Below, piece by piece: positions 1 to 6,440 of a stretch of 15,233 bases of DNA. Position 1 is the stretch's first letter, and every line of letters begins with the position of its first letter. The position numbers were made by a program, and so were the translations under genes. The stretch comes from Clostridia bacterium (GTDB taxonomy: Bacteria; Bacillota; Peptococcia; DRI-13; DTU073): the NCBI GenBank assembly GCA_012842035.1, contig DUTO01000058.1:1-15233 (forward strand). Reading direction: 5' to 3'. The notes under the pieces were generated by a model. The model made no database searches. It saw only the letters and a list, made by a program, of their open reading frames with translations, and was not told the origin of the DNA.

Positions 1-734
1 TCGGCCGCACGCATAATTACTTCATGACTAAACTTCCAAAGATTAGACCACTTTAAATACATTTCACGTTGCGGGTGAGTTACTCCCCCATACTGCCCCA
101 CACATTTTTTTACCTCGCTTATTTTATACTGAGTCCAATCTAAGTCATTCATAAAAGAAACTAATTCCTCCACAGTTTGTACACCCTGAACATAAATTTT
201 TTTAGCAATAGGCTGATATTTTTGTAAAGTATTTTGACCTCTGGCAAAACATAATTGCAAAAAAATTAAAATAAAATCCGTTGACCAACCGTATTGAAGA
301 TTAAATTCCTGCAATACTTGCTTTTCTTTTAAGGTCACAGAAAGAGTCCCTCTTACTTGGTCAAGCCATTTAATAATTTTACTATAATCAAACTCACCCT
401 GTCTTTTTCCCGTTGCCATTTCAGAAACATCCTCAGTTTTCTTCTGTTTCTGCCAAAGATAATACAAATTATGCCACAGTGGGAAAAAAGAAATCTTTTT
501 TGTTTCGCCATCTCCTACCCAACTAGCCCAACCTTCGGCCAAACTCCATTTTATCCAAGGGTTTTTTACTAATTCCGCTGCCGAAAGAGACTTCTTGCTT
601 CCGGCCATCGCCAATAATAAATAACCCAAATTTTCCGGAGAAAGATTTAATGCTTGAAGATTATTAAGTAAAGCAAGAGGAACAACTATTTGTCCTTCGG
701 CCATCATCCAGGCAAAATATTCCGGTTCTTGCAA
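1..734 (-). CDS. DnaD-domain replication protein (3' end cut by window edge)
   Basis: The minus strand is open from 734 to the left edge, giving 244 residues. The start is a TTG at 734-732: the codon just before it is an in-frame TAG, and AAGGAG lies 10 nt upstream. Residues about 117-195 resemble the DnaD/DnaB_2 domain of Bacillota primosome proteins: a Tyr-Gly-Trp-Ser helix start (148-151), then a helix ending in Leu-Gln-Lys-Tyr (170-173), then Gly-Val-Gln-Thr (184-187). The Trp usual in the Y..I..W motif is Tyr181. A segment starting at Trp-Lys-Phe-Ser (233-236) looks like the beginning of a second copy. DnaD proteins help load the replicative helicase; that role is taken from the family. 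The gene starts 17 bp after the ATPase-Asp23 gene, so the two are probably co-transcribed. Domain call fairly sure, exact role less so. Confidence 0.75.
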   Translation of the reverse strand, partial: MQEPEYFAWMMAEGQIVVPLALLNNLQALNLSPENLGYLLLAMAGSKKSLSAAELVKNPWIKWSLAEGWASWVGDGETKKISFFPLWHNLYYLWQKQKKTEDVSEMATGKRQGEFDYSKIIKWLDQVRGTLSVTLKEKQVLQEFNLQYGWSTDFILIFLQLCFARGQNTLQKYQPIAKKIYVQGVQTVEELVSFMNDLDWTQYKISEVKKCVGQYGGVTHPQREMYLKWSNLWKFSHEVIMRAA

Positions 735-751
735 CTAAATCACTCTCCTTT

Positions 752-1564
752 TTAATAATCCAAAGACTTGAAAAAAACATGAACACCGTAAACAATCAAC
801 CCTGTTAAATATTCAATATGTTGCTGAACATCTGCTTGAACTTTTTTTGCTAAATCCGGAAGAAAAGTATTATAACGAGCCGTTACTTCTAACCTGATAG
901 TTACCCCTTCTTCCTTCATGTTCACAACAACTCTATTCACCCGCGTTATTCCGGGAATCTGAACTGCAAAATAAGTTGCAATCTGCACAATTACATATTC
1001 AGAAATAAGCAACTTCCCTATTAAACTAAATTTTGGTCGCAGAATTGATTTTTCGCCAATTTGTTGTCGCGGCTCATTCTTTTTTTTAAAAAAATATTTC
1101 AAAGGGTCTACTAAATAACCCGGAAAATCCGCTTTTAACTCTATGGTCGGCACAGGTATAACATGCATACCATGACTTGTACGCAACTCTCGGGCCATCT
1201 TTATTTCTCTTTCTGTAGCAATATCCTCAATTTTTATCACACGCATAGGTTCAGGGAGCTCTAAAGCCGCCGTAATATGCTCGATCATATGTAATGACGT
1301 CCCTAAAACAAGTATTTTTGTTGGCTTAAGCTTAGCTAAACATTCCTTAATTTCCTTAGCATGTTCAGGGTCATAAAAAATAGCTCTTTTCACAGCAGCA
1401 AAGGTTGTTGCTTCTCTCTTGGCAGATTTGCCCGCCAGTTTACAACCATCTTTGATCAAAAGACCATCATCAATAACTACCTCTATCCCATTTTCATAAG
1501 CCACCGTCATGGCACGATGACTTTTTCCCGTACCACTTGAACCAACTAAAGCATATACTTCCAT
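752..1564 (-). CDS. P-loop ATPase fused to a C-terminal Asp23/Gls24-type domain
   Basis: A 270-residue soluble protein. Residues 8-15 form a clear Walker A loop (GSSGTGKS) right at the N-terminus, with hydrophobic strands ending in Asp-Asp (32-33) and in Leu-Gly-Thr (87-89) that could supply Walker B or sensor functions. Residues about 178-268 match the Asp23/Gls24 (DUF322) pattern: a Ser-Glu-Tyr-Val-Ile helix, a Val-Gln-Ile-Pro-Gly-Ile turn (201-206), and a closing helix and strand. That domain occurs in cell-envelope stress proteins such as AmaP/YloU relatives. The ATG is preceded by AAAGGTG at 8 nt. A DnaD-like gene follows after 17 bp. Function is not known; ATP or nucleotide binding is likely from the motif. 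No membrane segment or signal peptide is seen. Confidence 0.72.
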   Translation of the reverse strand: MEVYALVGSSGTGKSHRAMTVAYENGIEVVIDDGLLIKDGCKLAGKSAKREATTFAAVKRAIFYDPEHAKEIKECLAKLKPTKILVLGTSLHMIEHITAALELPEPMRVIKIEDIATEREIKMARELRTSHGMHVIPVPTIELKADFPGYLVDPLKYFFKKKNEPRQQIGEKSILRPKFSLIGKLLISEYVIVQIATYFAVQIPGITRVNRVVVNMKEEGVTIRLEVTARYNTFLPDLAKKVQADVQQHIEYLTGLIVYGVHVFFKSLDY

Positions 1565-1633
1565 CCTTGTTTCACCTTTCTATCTATCACCCAAACAGAC
1601 AATATCTCATAAGTCTAAGCATCTACTACGAAT

Positions 1634-1662
1634 ATATTATATAATAATTAAGGATGTAGCAA
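1634..1662 (-). promoter_or_regulatory. Sigma-A-like promoter for the ATPase-Asp23 / DnaD operon
   Basis: On the minus strand TTGCTA (1662-1657) is followed by TATAAT (1641-1636) after 15 bp, or by TAATAT (1639-1634) after 17 bp. It sits about 70 bp upstream of the gene starting at 1564 and is divergent from the metF promoter. Confidence 0.5.
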
Positions 1663-1707
1663 GTTAATCTAGCGAGGCGAATTATTCATCATTTTTCTTT
1701 GTCTTCG

Positions 1708-1736
1708 TTGACAGCAAGAAATAACTATATTAAGAT
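1708..1736 (+). promoter_or_regulatory. Sigma-A-like promoter of metF
   Basis: A perfect -35 box TTGACA (1708-1713) and TAAGAT (1731-1736) are separated by 17 bp. The inferred start of transcription near 1743 leaves a leader of only about 30 nt, too short for a SAM riboswitch or T-box. Confidence 0.65.
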
Positions 1737-1771
1737 ACATATAATTTAATTAATGTAAGGAGAATCTCATT

Positions 1772-2659
1772 ATGTTTATCAAAGATATTTTTACAACCAA
1801 AAAACAACCTGTTTTGTCCTTTGAAATATTTCCGCCTAAAAAAAATAGTCCTCTGGAAACTATCTATACTACAATTGAAGGCTTAAAGCACTTAAATCCT
1901 GATTTTATTAGTGTCACCTATGGAGCAGGTGGAAGTAATAAAGATAGAACTGTAGAAATCACTTCCCTCATTAAACACAAATACGATATTGAATCTCTCG
2001 CTCACCTAACTTGTATCTCTTCAACTAAAGATGAAATTAAAAACATCTTGACTACCCTAAAAAACAATAAAATTAAAAATATTCTTGCCCTCAGAGGTGA
2101 TTTACCTCAAGATCCAAACTTTAAATTTCCTACGCCTCTGCACTATAACTATGCCAAGGATTTAATTAAGCAAATTAAACAAGAAAACCATTTTAGCATT
2201 AGTGCTGCCTGCTACCCGGAAGGGCATATTGCTTGTAATAATCTGGCTCAAGATATAGAATATCTCAAAGAAAAAGTAGAAGCCGGAGTAGATTTTCTGA
2301 TTACACAATTATTTTTTGACAATGAACATTTATATGACTTTATGGATAAAATAAGGAAAGCAGGAATCACCGTGCCTGTGACAGCAGGAATTATGCCTTT
2401 GCTAAGCAAAAATCAAATAAAACATTGTCTCACTTTAAGTAAAACTACTTTACCTCCCAAATTCACTAGAATCCTAGAAAAATACGGAGATAAACCGGAA
2501 GTATTGCAAGAAGCAGGAATTGCTTATGCAACGAACCAAATAATCGACTTACTAGCTTGGGGTGTTGATGGTATCCATATTTATTCTATGAACCGTCCCC
2601 AAACAGTACAACGCATAGTAGAAAACATTTCCACCTTTCGCGATTTAATTAAAAAATAA
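1772..2659 (+). CDS. metF: 5,10-methylenetetrahydrofolate reductase
   Basis: A 295-residue flavoprotein of the MetF family, the usual bacterial length. It reduces methylene-THF to methyl-THF for methionine synthesis or, in some anaerobes, one-carbon metabolism. Visible family marks are Phe-Glu-Ile-Phe-Pro-Pro-Lys (17-23) with the catalytic Glu18, Thr-Tyr-Gly-Ala-Gly-Gly-Ser (49-55), Leu-Arg-Gly-Asp (107-110) with the FAD/folate Asp110, Ala-Cys-Tyr-Pro-Glu-Gly-His (146-152), and Gln179 before the Phe-Phe-Asp stretch. AAGGAG lies 9 nt before the ATG. It stands alone: no metV, methionine synthase or Wood-Ljungdahl gene is next to it, so its pathway cannot be told from context. It runs tail-to-tail into the YlbF gene with 10 bp between stops. 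Confidence 0.95.
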   Translation: MFIKDIFTTKKQPVLSFEIFPPKKNSPLETIYTTIEGLKHLNPDFISVTYGAGGSNKDRTVEITSLIKHKYDIESLAHLTCISSTKDEIKNILTTLKNNKIKNILALRGDLPQDPNFKFPTPLHYNYAKDLIKQIKQENHFSISAACYPEGHIACNNLAQDIEYLKEKVEAGVDFLITQLFFDNEHLYDFMDKIRKAGITVPVTAGIMPLLSKNQIKHCLTLSKTTLPPKFTRILEKYGDKPEVLQEAGIAYATNQIIDLLAWGVDGIHIYSMNRPQTVQRIVENISTFRDLIKK

Positions 2660-2669
2660 AGTCAGAAAA

Positions 2670-3014
2670 TTATTCTTCTACTTCGAATCGGTCTAAGCCA
2701 AGTGCATCAGTAATAATCTTTTGAATATCACCCATAATTTTAATCATCCTATATTCTGCTTGCAGATAATCCTGAACAGTAGGATGAAATTGTAGAACTT
2801 CGGACATTTTTTCAAACTCTTCCTTTTTTTCCAGGGATACTTCCTGCCCTAACATTTGTAAAGTTTGAATTTCAAATTGTTTCGCCTGAAAGTCATGAAG
2901 CACCTTCTGACTTTCTTCATTTTTTTCAAGCTGCTTTTGAGCTGCTTTAAGGTCCCGGTATTCAGAACTTGCTCTGATCGCACGAGCTAATTTATGAGCC
3001 TGATCATAAATCAT
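2670..3014 (-). CDS. YlbF/YmcA family protein
   Basis: A 114-residue, almost fully helical protein matching the Com_YlbF family in length and pattern: an N-terminal Ala-His-Lys-Leu-Ala-Arg-Ala-Ile helix, a charged middle helix, a Phe-His-Pro-Thr-Val turn (about 76-80), and a second long helix. In Bacillus subtilis the relatives YlbF and YmcA join YaaT in a complex that steers RNase Y and affects competence, sporulation and biofilm; whether this clostridial member does the same is inference. AAAGGAGAAG precedes the ATG. The GNAT gene lies 54 bp upstream on the same strand, so the two may share a transcript. Confidence 0.85.
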   Translation of the reverse strand: MIYDQAHKLARAIRASSEYRDLKAAQKQLEKNEESQKVLHDFQAKQFEIQTLQMLGQEVSLEKKEEFEKMSEVLQFHPTVQDYLQAEYRMIKIMGDIQKIITDALGLDRFEVEE

Positions 3015-3068
3015 TTTTCACTTCTCCTTTTCTCCATAATTATCCTGACCAGTATACCCTAATTCTTT

Positions 3069-3644
3069 TTAAGAATATCTTTTTTTCCATTTAGGCACAA
3101 TGGGCAACGCTTCATATTCTTCTTTTAACAACCCTAAAATCCATAAATCAACGTAGTTCCCTTCCACAAAAACTTGTTTACGCATCTTCCCCTCCGAAAT
3201 AAAACCAAAACTTAAAGCACTGCGTAAACCTAAACCATTATTATCATTAACCGAATAATAAGCTTTTTCTAACCCTAACTGATAAAAAACAATATCTAGC
3301 AGGAGAATTAAAATATCCACACCATAACCGGCCAAACGCATATCCTTTTCGCCTATCCCTAAAATAATTTCCGCATTGCCATTACGCCGATCAATATTTC
3401 GTAAACCTGCCAGTCCAATTGGACGCCGATCATTTTTTCTTTGTACCATATAAACTACTTTTTCCACACGCGGGTCTTGCACATTACCCCCTAAAGTAGC
3501 AATCTCCTGCTGAATTGTTTCTAAATCAACACTAGCATATTCGTTATACCCTAAACGAAAGTCCTTATCTACATACCATTTTTGCAATGTCGCCGCATCG
3601 CGAAATTCTAACGGACGAAAAATAATTTTTCTACCTTTCCACAT
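3069..3644 (-). CDS. GNAT family N-acetyltransferase (RimJ/RimL-like)
   Basis: A 191-residue protein with the order of the Acetyltransf_3 (RimJ/RimL) group: the opening strand Ile-Ile-Phe-Arg-Pro-Leu (7-12), a Pro-Ile-Gly-Leu-Ala-Gly-Leu strand (75-81), an acetyl-CoA loop Arg-Leu-Ala-Gly-Tyr-Gly-Val (103-109), and an Asn134 followed by a helix ending in Ser-Phe-Gly-Phe (145-148), the family's usual Asn and Gly-Phe signature. The substrate, protein N-terminus or small molecule, cannot be told. GAGGTGG lies just before the ATG. It is probably transcribed with the YlbF gene from the promoter at 3685-3714. Confidence 0.85.
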   Translation of the reverse strand: MWKGRKIIFRPLEFRDAATLQKWYVDKDFRLGYNEYASVDLETIQQEIATLGGNVQDPRVEKVVYMVQRKNDRRPIGLAGLRNIDRRNGNAEIILGIGEKDMRLAGYGVDILILLLDIVFYQLGLEKAYYSVNDNNGLGLRSALSFGFISEGKMRKQVFVEGNYVDLWILGLLKEEYEALPIVPKWKKRYS

Positions 3645-3684
3645 AATTCCACCTCATAACTTATCGATAATAACCTTTATTCTT

Positions 3685-3714
3685 ATTATGCCTTATCTCT
3701 TTTGTTTAGTGCAA
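3685..3714 (-). promoter_or_regulatory. Possible promoter for the GNAT-YlbF pair
   Basis: Minus-strand TTGCAC (3714-3709) and CATAAT (3690-3685) are spaced by 18 bp in the gap after the DUF1015 gene. The -35 match is only partial. Confidence 0.4.
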
Positions 3715-3718
3715 GAGA

Positions 3719-4882
3719 TTAAACATTTTTTGTATGTTTATAAATAAATATCCCAGAAAGAATTTTCGGAGCAAAAAACGTTGATTTTTCCGGCATCACA
3801 ATCTCGGGATTGTTTATCCCGGCATCGGCTACAGCAATTAACTCTTCAACAGAAACAGGAGCTAAAGCTACGGCCAAATCATACTGTCCGGAGTCAACAC
3901 ATTCTTTCATTTGTTCCAACTCATTTTCAGCATAGTAATCAAAATGGGAAAAATCAGTGATCATTTCCGAAGTTAAGCCTAAATGAGGATATAATTCTTT
4001 TTCTAAAATACTACAATCCAAACGCCCCACTACGTCATCAGGTATATTCTGGGCCGGCAACAAATACGCACCTTCTTGCGTATAAATAGCAAAAGAATGT
4101 TTTGGCGGTGTTTTAAACTCCTTCACCTTCACCAAAGGAAGCTTTTCTTTAATTTGCGCAAACTTCACTACGCCATTAATAACTCGATTATAAGCCAAAA
4201 TACGAGCATCAATATCCTCACAAAGATAAGCTAAACAATGAGTTTGTCGATTATAAAGAGAAGCATGGTAACGATGATGTCCATCAGCTATATATAAAGG
4301 TTTAGTGGCAATAACTTCTTTGATTAACTGTCCTTCTTTACTCTTCTCCTCTACTCTAAAAATTCTATTTTTAATCCCATGTAATTCAGAAGCTTGCTTA
4401 AAATCAGAAACAAACTCGGCTTCTGCCTGATATTTCTTAACTATTTTATCTAGCACTTCTCTCAAAGGGGCCTGGGTGAGCAAAAATACCGGTTCGAAAG
4501 TATACCCGGTTTTTTCTCTTAACTCCAATCTCCCCTTAACTTTATCATCGAAAGTCTTCTCATGCCTAATTATTTGACCTTCTTGATAATCAACTACAGC
4601 TACTGCCGCAAAAACACCTCTTCTCAGCTCTGCACCATAAACTTGTTCATAAACATAAAAACAAGGTGCCTTTTCTTCCTGTAATATTCCTTTCCTCCTT
4701 AAGCACTCTAAAGCATTCTCAGGGTTTTCACCTAACGTAATATGATATAAAGAATCTTCATTCTGTTGTAAAAAAGATTCTAGCTGAGAACCCGATTTAA
4801 TGACATCATAAGGAGGGCAGGTTGTTTTTTTTAGATTATCTCCCACAGGTCTTAAGCCTGTTAAACCTCTAACCTCTGCCAT
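3719..4882 (-). CDS. DUF1015 family protein
   Basis: A 387-residue soluble protein with DUF1015 marks: Cys-Pro-Pro-Tyr-Asp-Val-Ile (22-28), Arg-His-Glu-Lys-Thr-Phe (106-111), Ala-Asp-Gly-His-His-Arg-Tyr-His (199-206) and Met-Pro-Glu-Lys-Ser-Thr-Phe-Phe near the C-terminus (363-370). The reaction is not established to my knowledge. The Gly-His-His-Arg element resembles the catalytic GxxR motif of the ParB/sulfiredoxin fold, which also contains nucleotide-using enzymes; this is a weak inference. A longer reading from a TTG at 4900 is unlikely, because the first codons would themselves be the Shine-Dalgarno GGGAGG (4893-4898), which sits 10 nt before the ATG at 4882. It has its own promoter, separate from the deacetylase gene upstream. 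Confidence 0.85.
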   Translation of the reverse strand: MAEVRGLTGLRPVGDNLKKTTCPPYDVIKSGSQLESFLQQNEDSLYHITLGENPENALECLRRKGILQEEKAPCFYVYEQVYGAELRRGVFAAVAVVDYQEGQIIRHEKTFDDKVKGRLELREKTGYTFEPVFLLTQAPLREVLDKIVKKYQAEAEFVSDFKQASELHGIKNRIFRVEEKSKEGQLIKEVIATKPLYIADGHHRYHASLYNRQTHCLAYLCEDIDARILAYNRVINGVVKFAQIKEKLPLVKVKEFKTPPKHSFAIYTQEGAYLLPAQNIPDDVVGRLDCSILEKELYPHLGLTSEMITDFSHFDYYAENELEQMKECVDSGQYDLAVALAPVSVEELIAVADAGINNPEIVMPEKSTFFAPKILSGIFIYKHTKNV

Positions 4883-4932
4883 ATTTCTTATACCTCCCAA
4901 TAACTATTATCTCTCATGAATAGACAACTATA

Positions 4933-4961
4933 ATTTTATGTTAAATTTTCATTTATAGCAA
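4933..4961 (-). promoter_or_regulatory. Sigma-A-like promoter of the DUF1015 gene
   Basis: Minus-strand TTGCTA (4961-4956), 17 bp, then TAAAAT (4938-4933), inside the gap between the deacetylase stop and the DUF1015 start. Confidence 0.55.
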
Positions 4962-4972
4962 TCATTTCACTG

Positions 4973-6034
4973 TTAAATATCTTTATTCCAAAGCAAGATT
5001 TTTTTATCCCGTAATTTACTTTTATCTAATAACACTTCTTTCTCAACGGGTATGGCAATAGTCTGAGGATTTCCATCACTAATATACCTTTGTTCCGGAT
5101 TATTTTGAAAATAATCTAACCAAAAGGCTATTTCTAAACTACTAGCACGTATACGTGGCAAATGCAAAGGGTCAAAGTCTTTAACTGCAGGACTTAGGGT
5201 CGGATTAGCCCCTACCTTCAAAATAGCACGATGTTTATAAGTAAATCCTTCATAAACGCCTGCTACCGCTAATTCATAATTTTGAGGCGAAAGGCCATAA
5301 GGCAGTGCAAACGTATCTACTTTATAACCGGGAACAGCTTCTTCCACAAGCTTTGCCAATCCAGCTAATTCTTTTTGGACTTCCTCGGAAGATAACTTAC
5401 CTAACTTAGGATGAGTCAGGGTATGATTACCAATCTCAAAACCCAAAGCTACTAACTCCTGTAACTTTTCTTGCCAAAAATCCTTTTGTCCAAACGGTGG
5501 GTTATTATTAATAAAAAAAGTCGCTGTATGACCAAATAAGGGATGTTGTTTAGCAAAATCCAAAAGAACACCAACAGCACATTCCGGGTCTATTTTTTTA
5601 GTACCATCTGCAACTACAAGATAGCGGAAATGTCCTGAATAACTATCATCAAAAGTCAAAATTACCGGAGTTCTTCCGGCCGGAGTGTCAATATTATTAT
5701 CTAAAAAATTTTGCAAACTAAGCAAAGCATAACCCTGCTCATATAACATCTGTAAATCACGGCGAAAATTAGCCGTAGTTTGAGCCCAGGTCGATTCTTT
5801 AGAAGAGCCAATCACATGATACATCAAAATCATTACTTTTCCTGCCTCATTCGCTTGCCAGGTGGCTAACTCTTGTTCCGAAGCATGAACTACTTCTTGT
5901 AAGTCCTGTTCTTTGCTCACAGTCTCCAGCTCTCTCGGGACATCTGCTTGCTCTTCCTGAACTATACAACTAACAGAAAAAAATAAAAGAAAAATTACTA
6001 AAAAAAACATTAACTTGCCTTTTCTATATTTCAT
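4973..6034 (-). CDS. Polysaccharide deacetylase (NodB domain), probable lipoprotein
   Basis: A 353-residue exported protein. Residues 1-22 are a basic then hydrophobic signal sequence followed by Cys23 (Phe-Ser-Val-Ser-Cys), a loose lipobox, so it is probably a membrane-anchored lipoprotein outside the cell. The NodB fold runs from about 68 to 270. The catalytic base and metal site are intact: Thr-Phe-Asp-Asp (127-130) and Asn-His-Thr-Leu-Thr-His-Pro (203-209, metal His204 and His208). The Arg-Pro-Tyr motif reads Leu-Pro-Tyr-Gly (244-247). About 35 residues lie between Thr-Phe-Asp-Asp-Ser and Ala-Thr-Phe-Phe, longer than in most small NodB enzymes. Likely substrates are peptidoglycan or an exopolysaccharide; the sequence does not decide. 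AAAGGGG lies 7 nt before the ATG. Confidence 0.88.
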   Translation of the reverse strand: MKYRKGKLMFFLVIFLLFFSVSCIVQEEQADVPRELETVSKEQDLQEVVHASEQELATWQANEAGKVMILMYHVIGSSKESTWAQTTANFRRDLQMLYEQGYALLSLQNFLDNNIDTPAGRTPVILTFDDSYSGHFRYLVVADGTKKIDPECAVGVLLDFAKQHPLFGHTATFFINNNPPFGQKDFWQEKLQELVALGFEIGNHTLTHPKLGKLSSEEVQKELAGLAKLVEEAVPGYKVDTFALPYGLSPQNYELAVAGVYEGFTYKHRAILKVGANPTLSPAVKDFDPLHLPRIRASSLEIAFWLDYFQNNPEQRYISDGNPQTIAIPVEKEVLLDKSKLRDKKILLWNKDI

Positions 6035-6079
6035 ACGAAAACCCCTTTAGTTTCTTTTTCCATATATTTTCAAAAAAAT

Positions 6080-6092
6080 TTGCGCTTCGCAA
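6080..6092. repeat. Short inverted repeat between divergent genes
   Basis: TTGCG-CTT-CGCAA is a perfect 5-bp inverted repeat with a 3-nt centre. It overlaps the predicted -35 box of the DUF1858 gene and lies upstream of the deacetylase gene, so it could be an operator acting on one or both. Short enough that chance is possible. Confidence 0.35.
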
Positions 6093-6113
6093 CTAATTGT
6101 AGCATAATATAAT
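6086..6113 (+). promoter_or_regulatory. Promoter of the DUF1858 gene
   Basis: TTCGCA (6086-6091), 16 bp, then a consensus TATAAT (6108-6113). The -35 half is weak; the -10 is perfect. Confidence 0.5.
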
Positions 6114-6159
6114 AGATTAGTCGCTCAAAATATTTGCCTAATCACCAAGGAGGTGTCTT

Positions 6160-6357
6160 ATGAAAATTACTAAAGAAATGTCGATCACCGAGATAGTCCA
6201 ACAATACCCACAAACTGTAGAAGTATTTAGGCAACATGGCATGGGTTGTCTCGGTTGTGCAGCGGCTCGCTTTGAAACCTTGGCCGAAGGAGCTGCTGTA
6301 CACGGCATTGACCTCAACAGTTTAATTACAGATTTAAACAAAGCTATTGAAGAATAA
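6160..6357 (+). CDS. DUF1858 domain protein (small di-cysteine protein)
   Basis: A complete 65-residue protein made of a single DUF1858 domain: Ile-Thr-Glu-Ile-Val (9-13), then Pro-Gln-Thr-Val-Glu-Val-Phe (17-23), then Gly-Met-Gly-Cys-Leu-Gly-Cys (27-33) with Cys30 and Cys33. The same domain forms the N-terminus of ScdA/RIC-type iron-sulfur repair proteins and is common near hybrid-cluster proteins, so a thiol or metal/redox role is plausible but unproven. The ribosome site AAGGAGGTG is near perfect, which suggests high expression. It is divergent from the deacetylase and convergent with the hydrogenase-chemoreceptor gene, sharing its terminator. The minus-strand reading of the same bases is a shadow. 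Confidence 0.88.
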   Translation: MKITKEMSITEIVQQYPQTVEVFRQHGMGCLGCAAARFETLAEGAAVHGIDLNSLITDLNKAIEE

Positions 6358-6373
6358 GAAAGAATGATTAAAA

Positions 6374-6401
6374 AAATGCTGCACCTTTTTAAGCAGCATT
6401 T
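6374..6401. terminator. Bidirectional Rho-independent terminator
   Basis: AAATGCTGC (6374-6382) pairs with GCAGCATTT (6393-6401) around a 10-nt loop. T runs follow the stem on both strands. It serves the DUF1858 gene on plus and the hydrogenase-chemoreceptor gene on minus. Confidence 0.88.
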
Positions 6402-6440
6402 TTTTATTTTGACAATTGACTACTTTACAACTTAGCCTAA

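Noticed and set aside
357..572. Plus-strand 71-residue ORF
   Set aside because: Antisense shadow of the DnaD-domain gene, with no ribosome site and no recognisable domain.
1743..1771. A SAM riboswitch or T-box before metF
   Set aside because: The predicted promoter leaves only about 30 nt of leader and no conserved riboswitch element was seen.
6138..6341. Minus-strand 67-residue ORF opposite the DUF1858 gene
   Set aside because: Antisense of a clear gene with strong ribosome site and family match.
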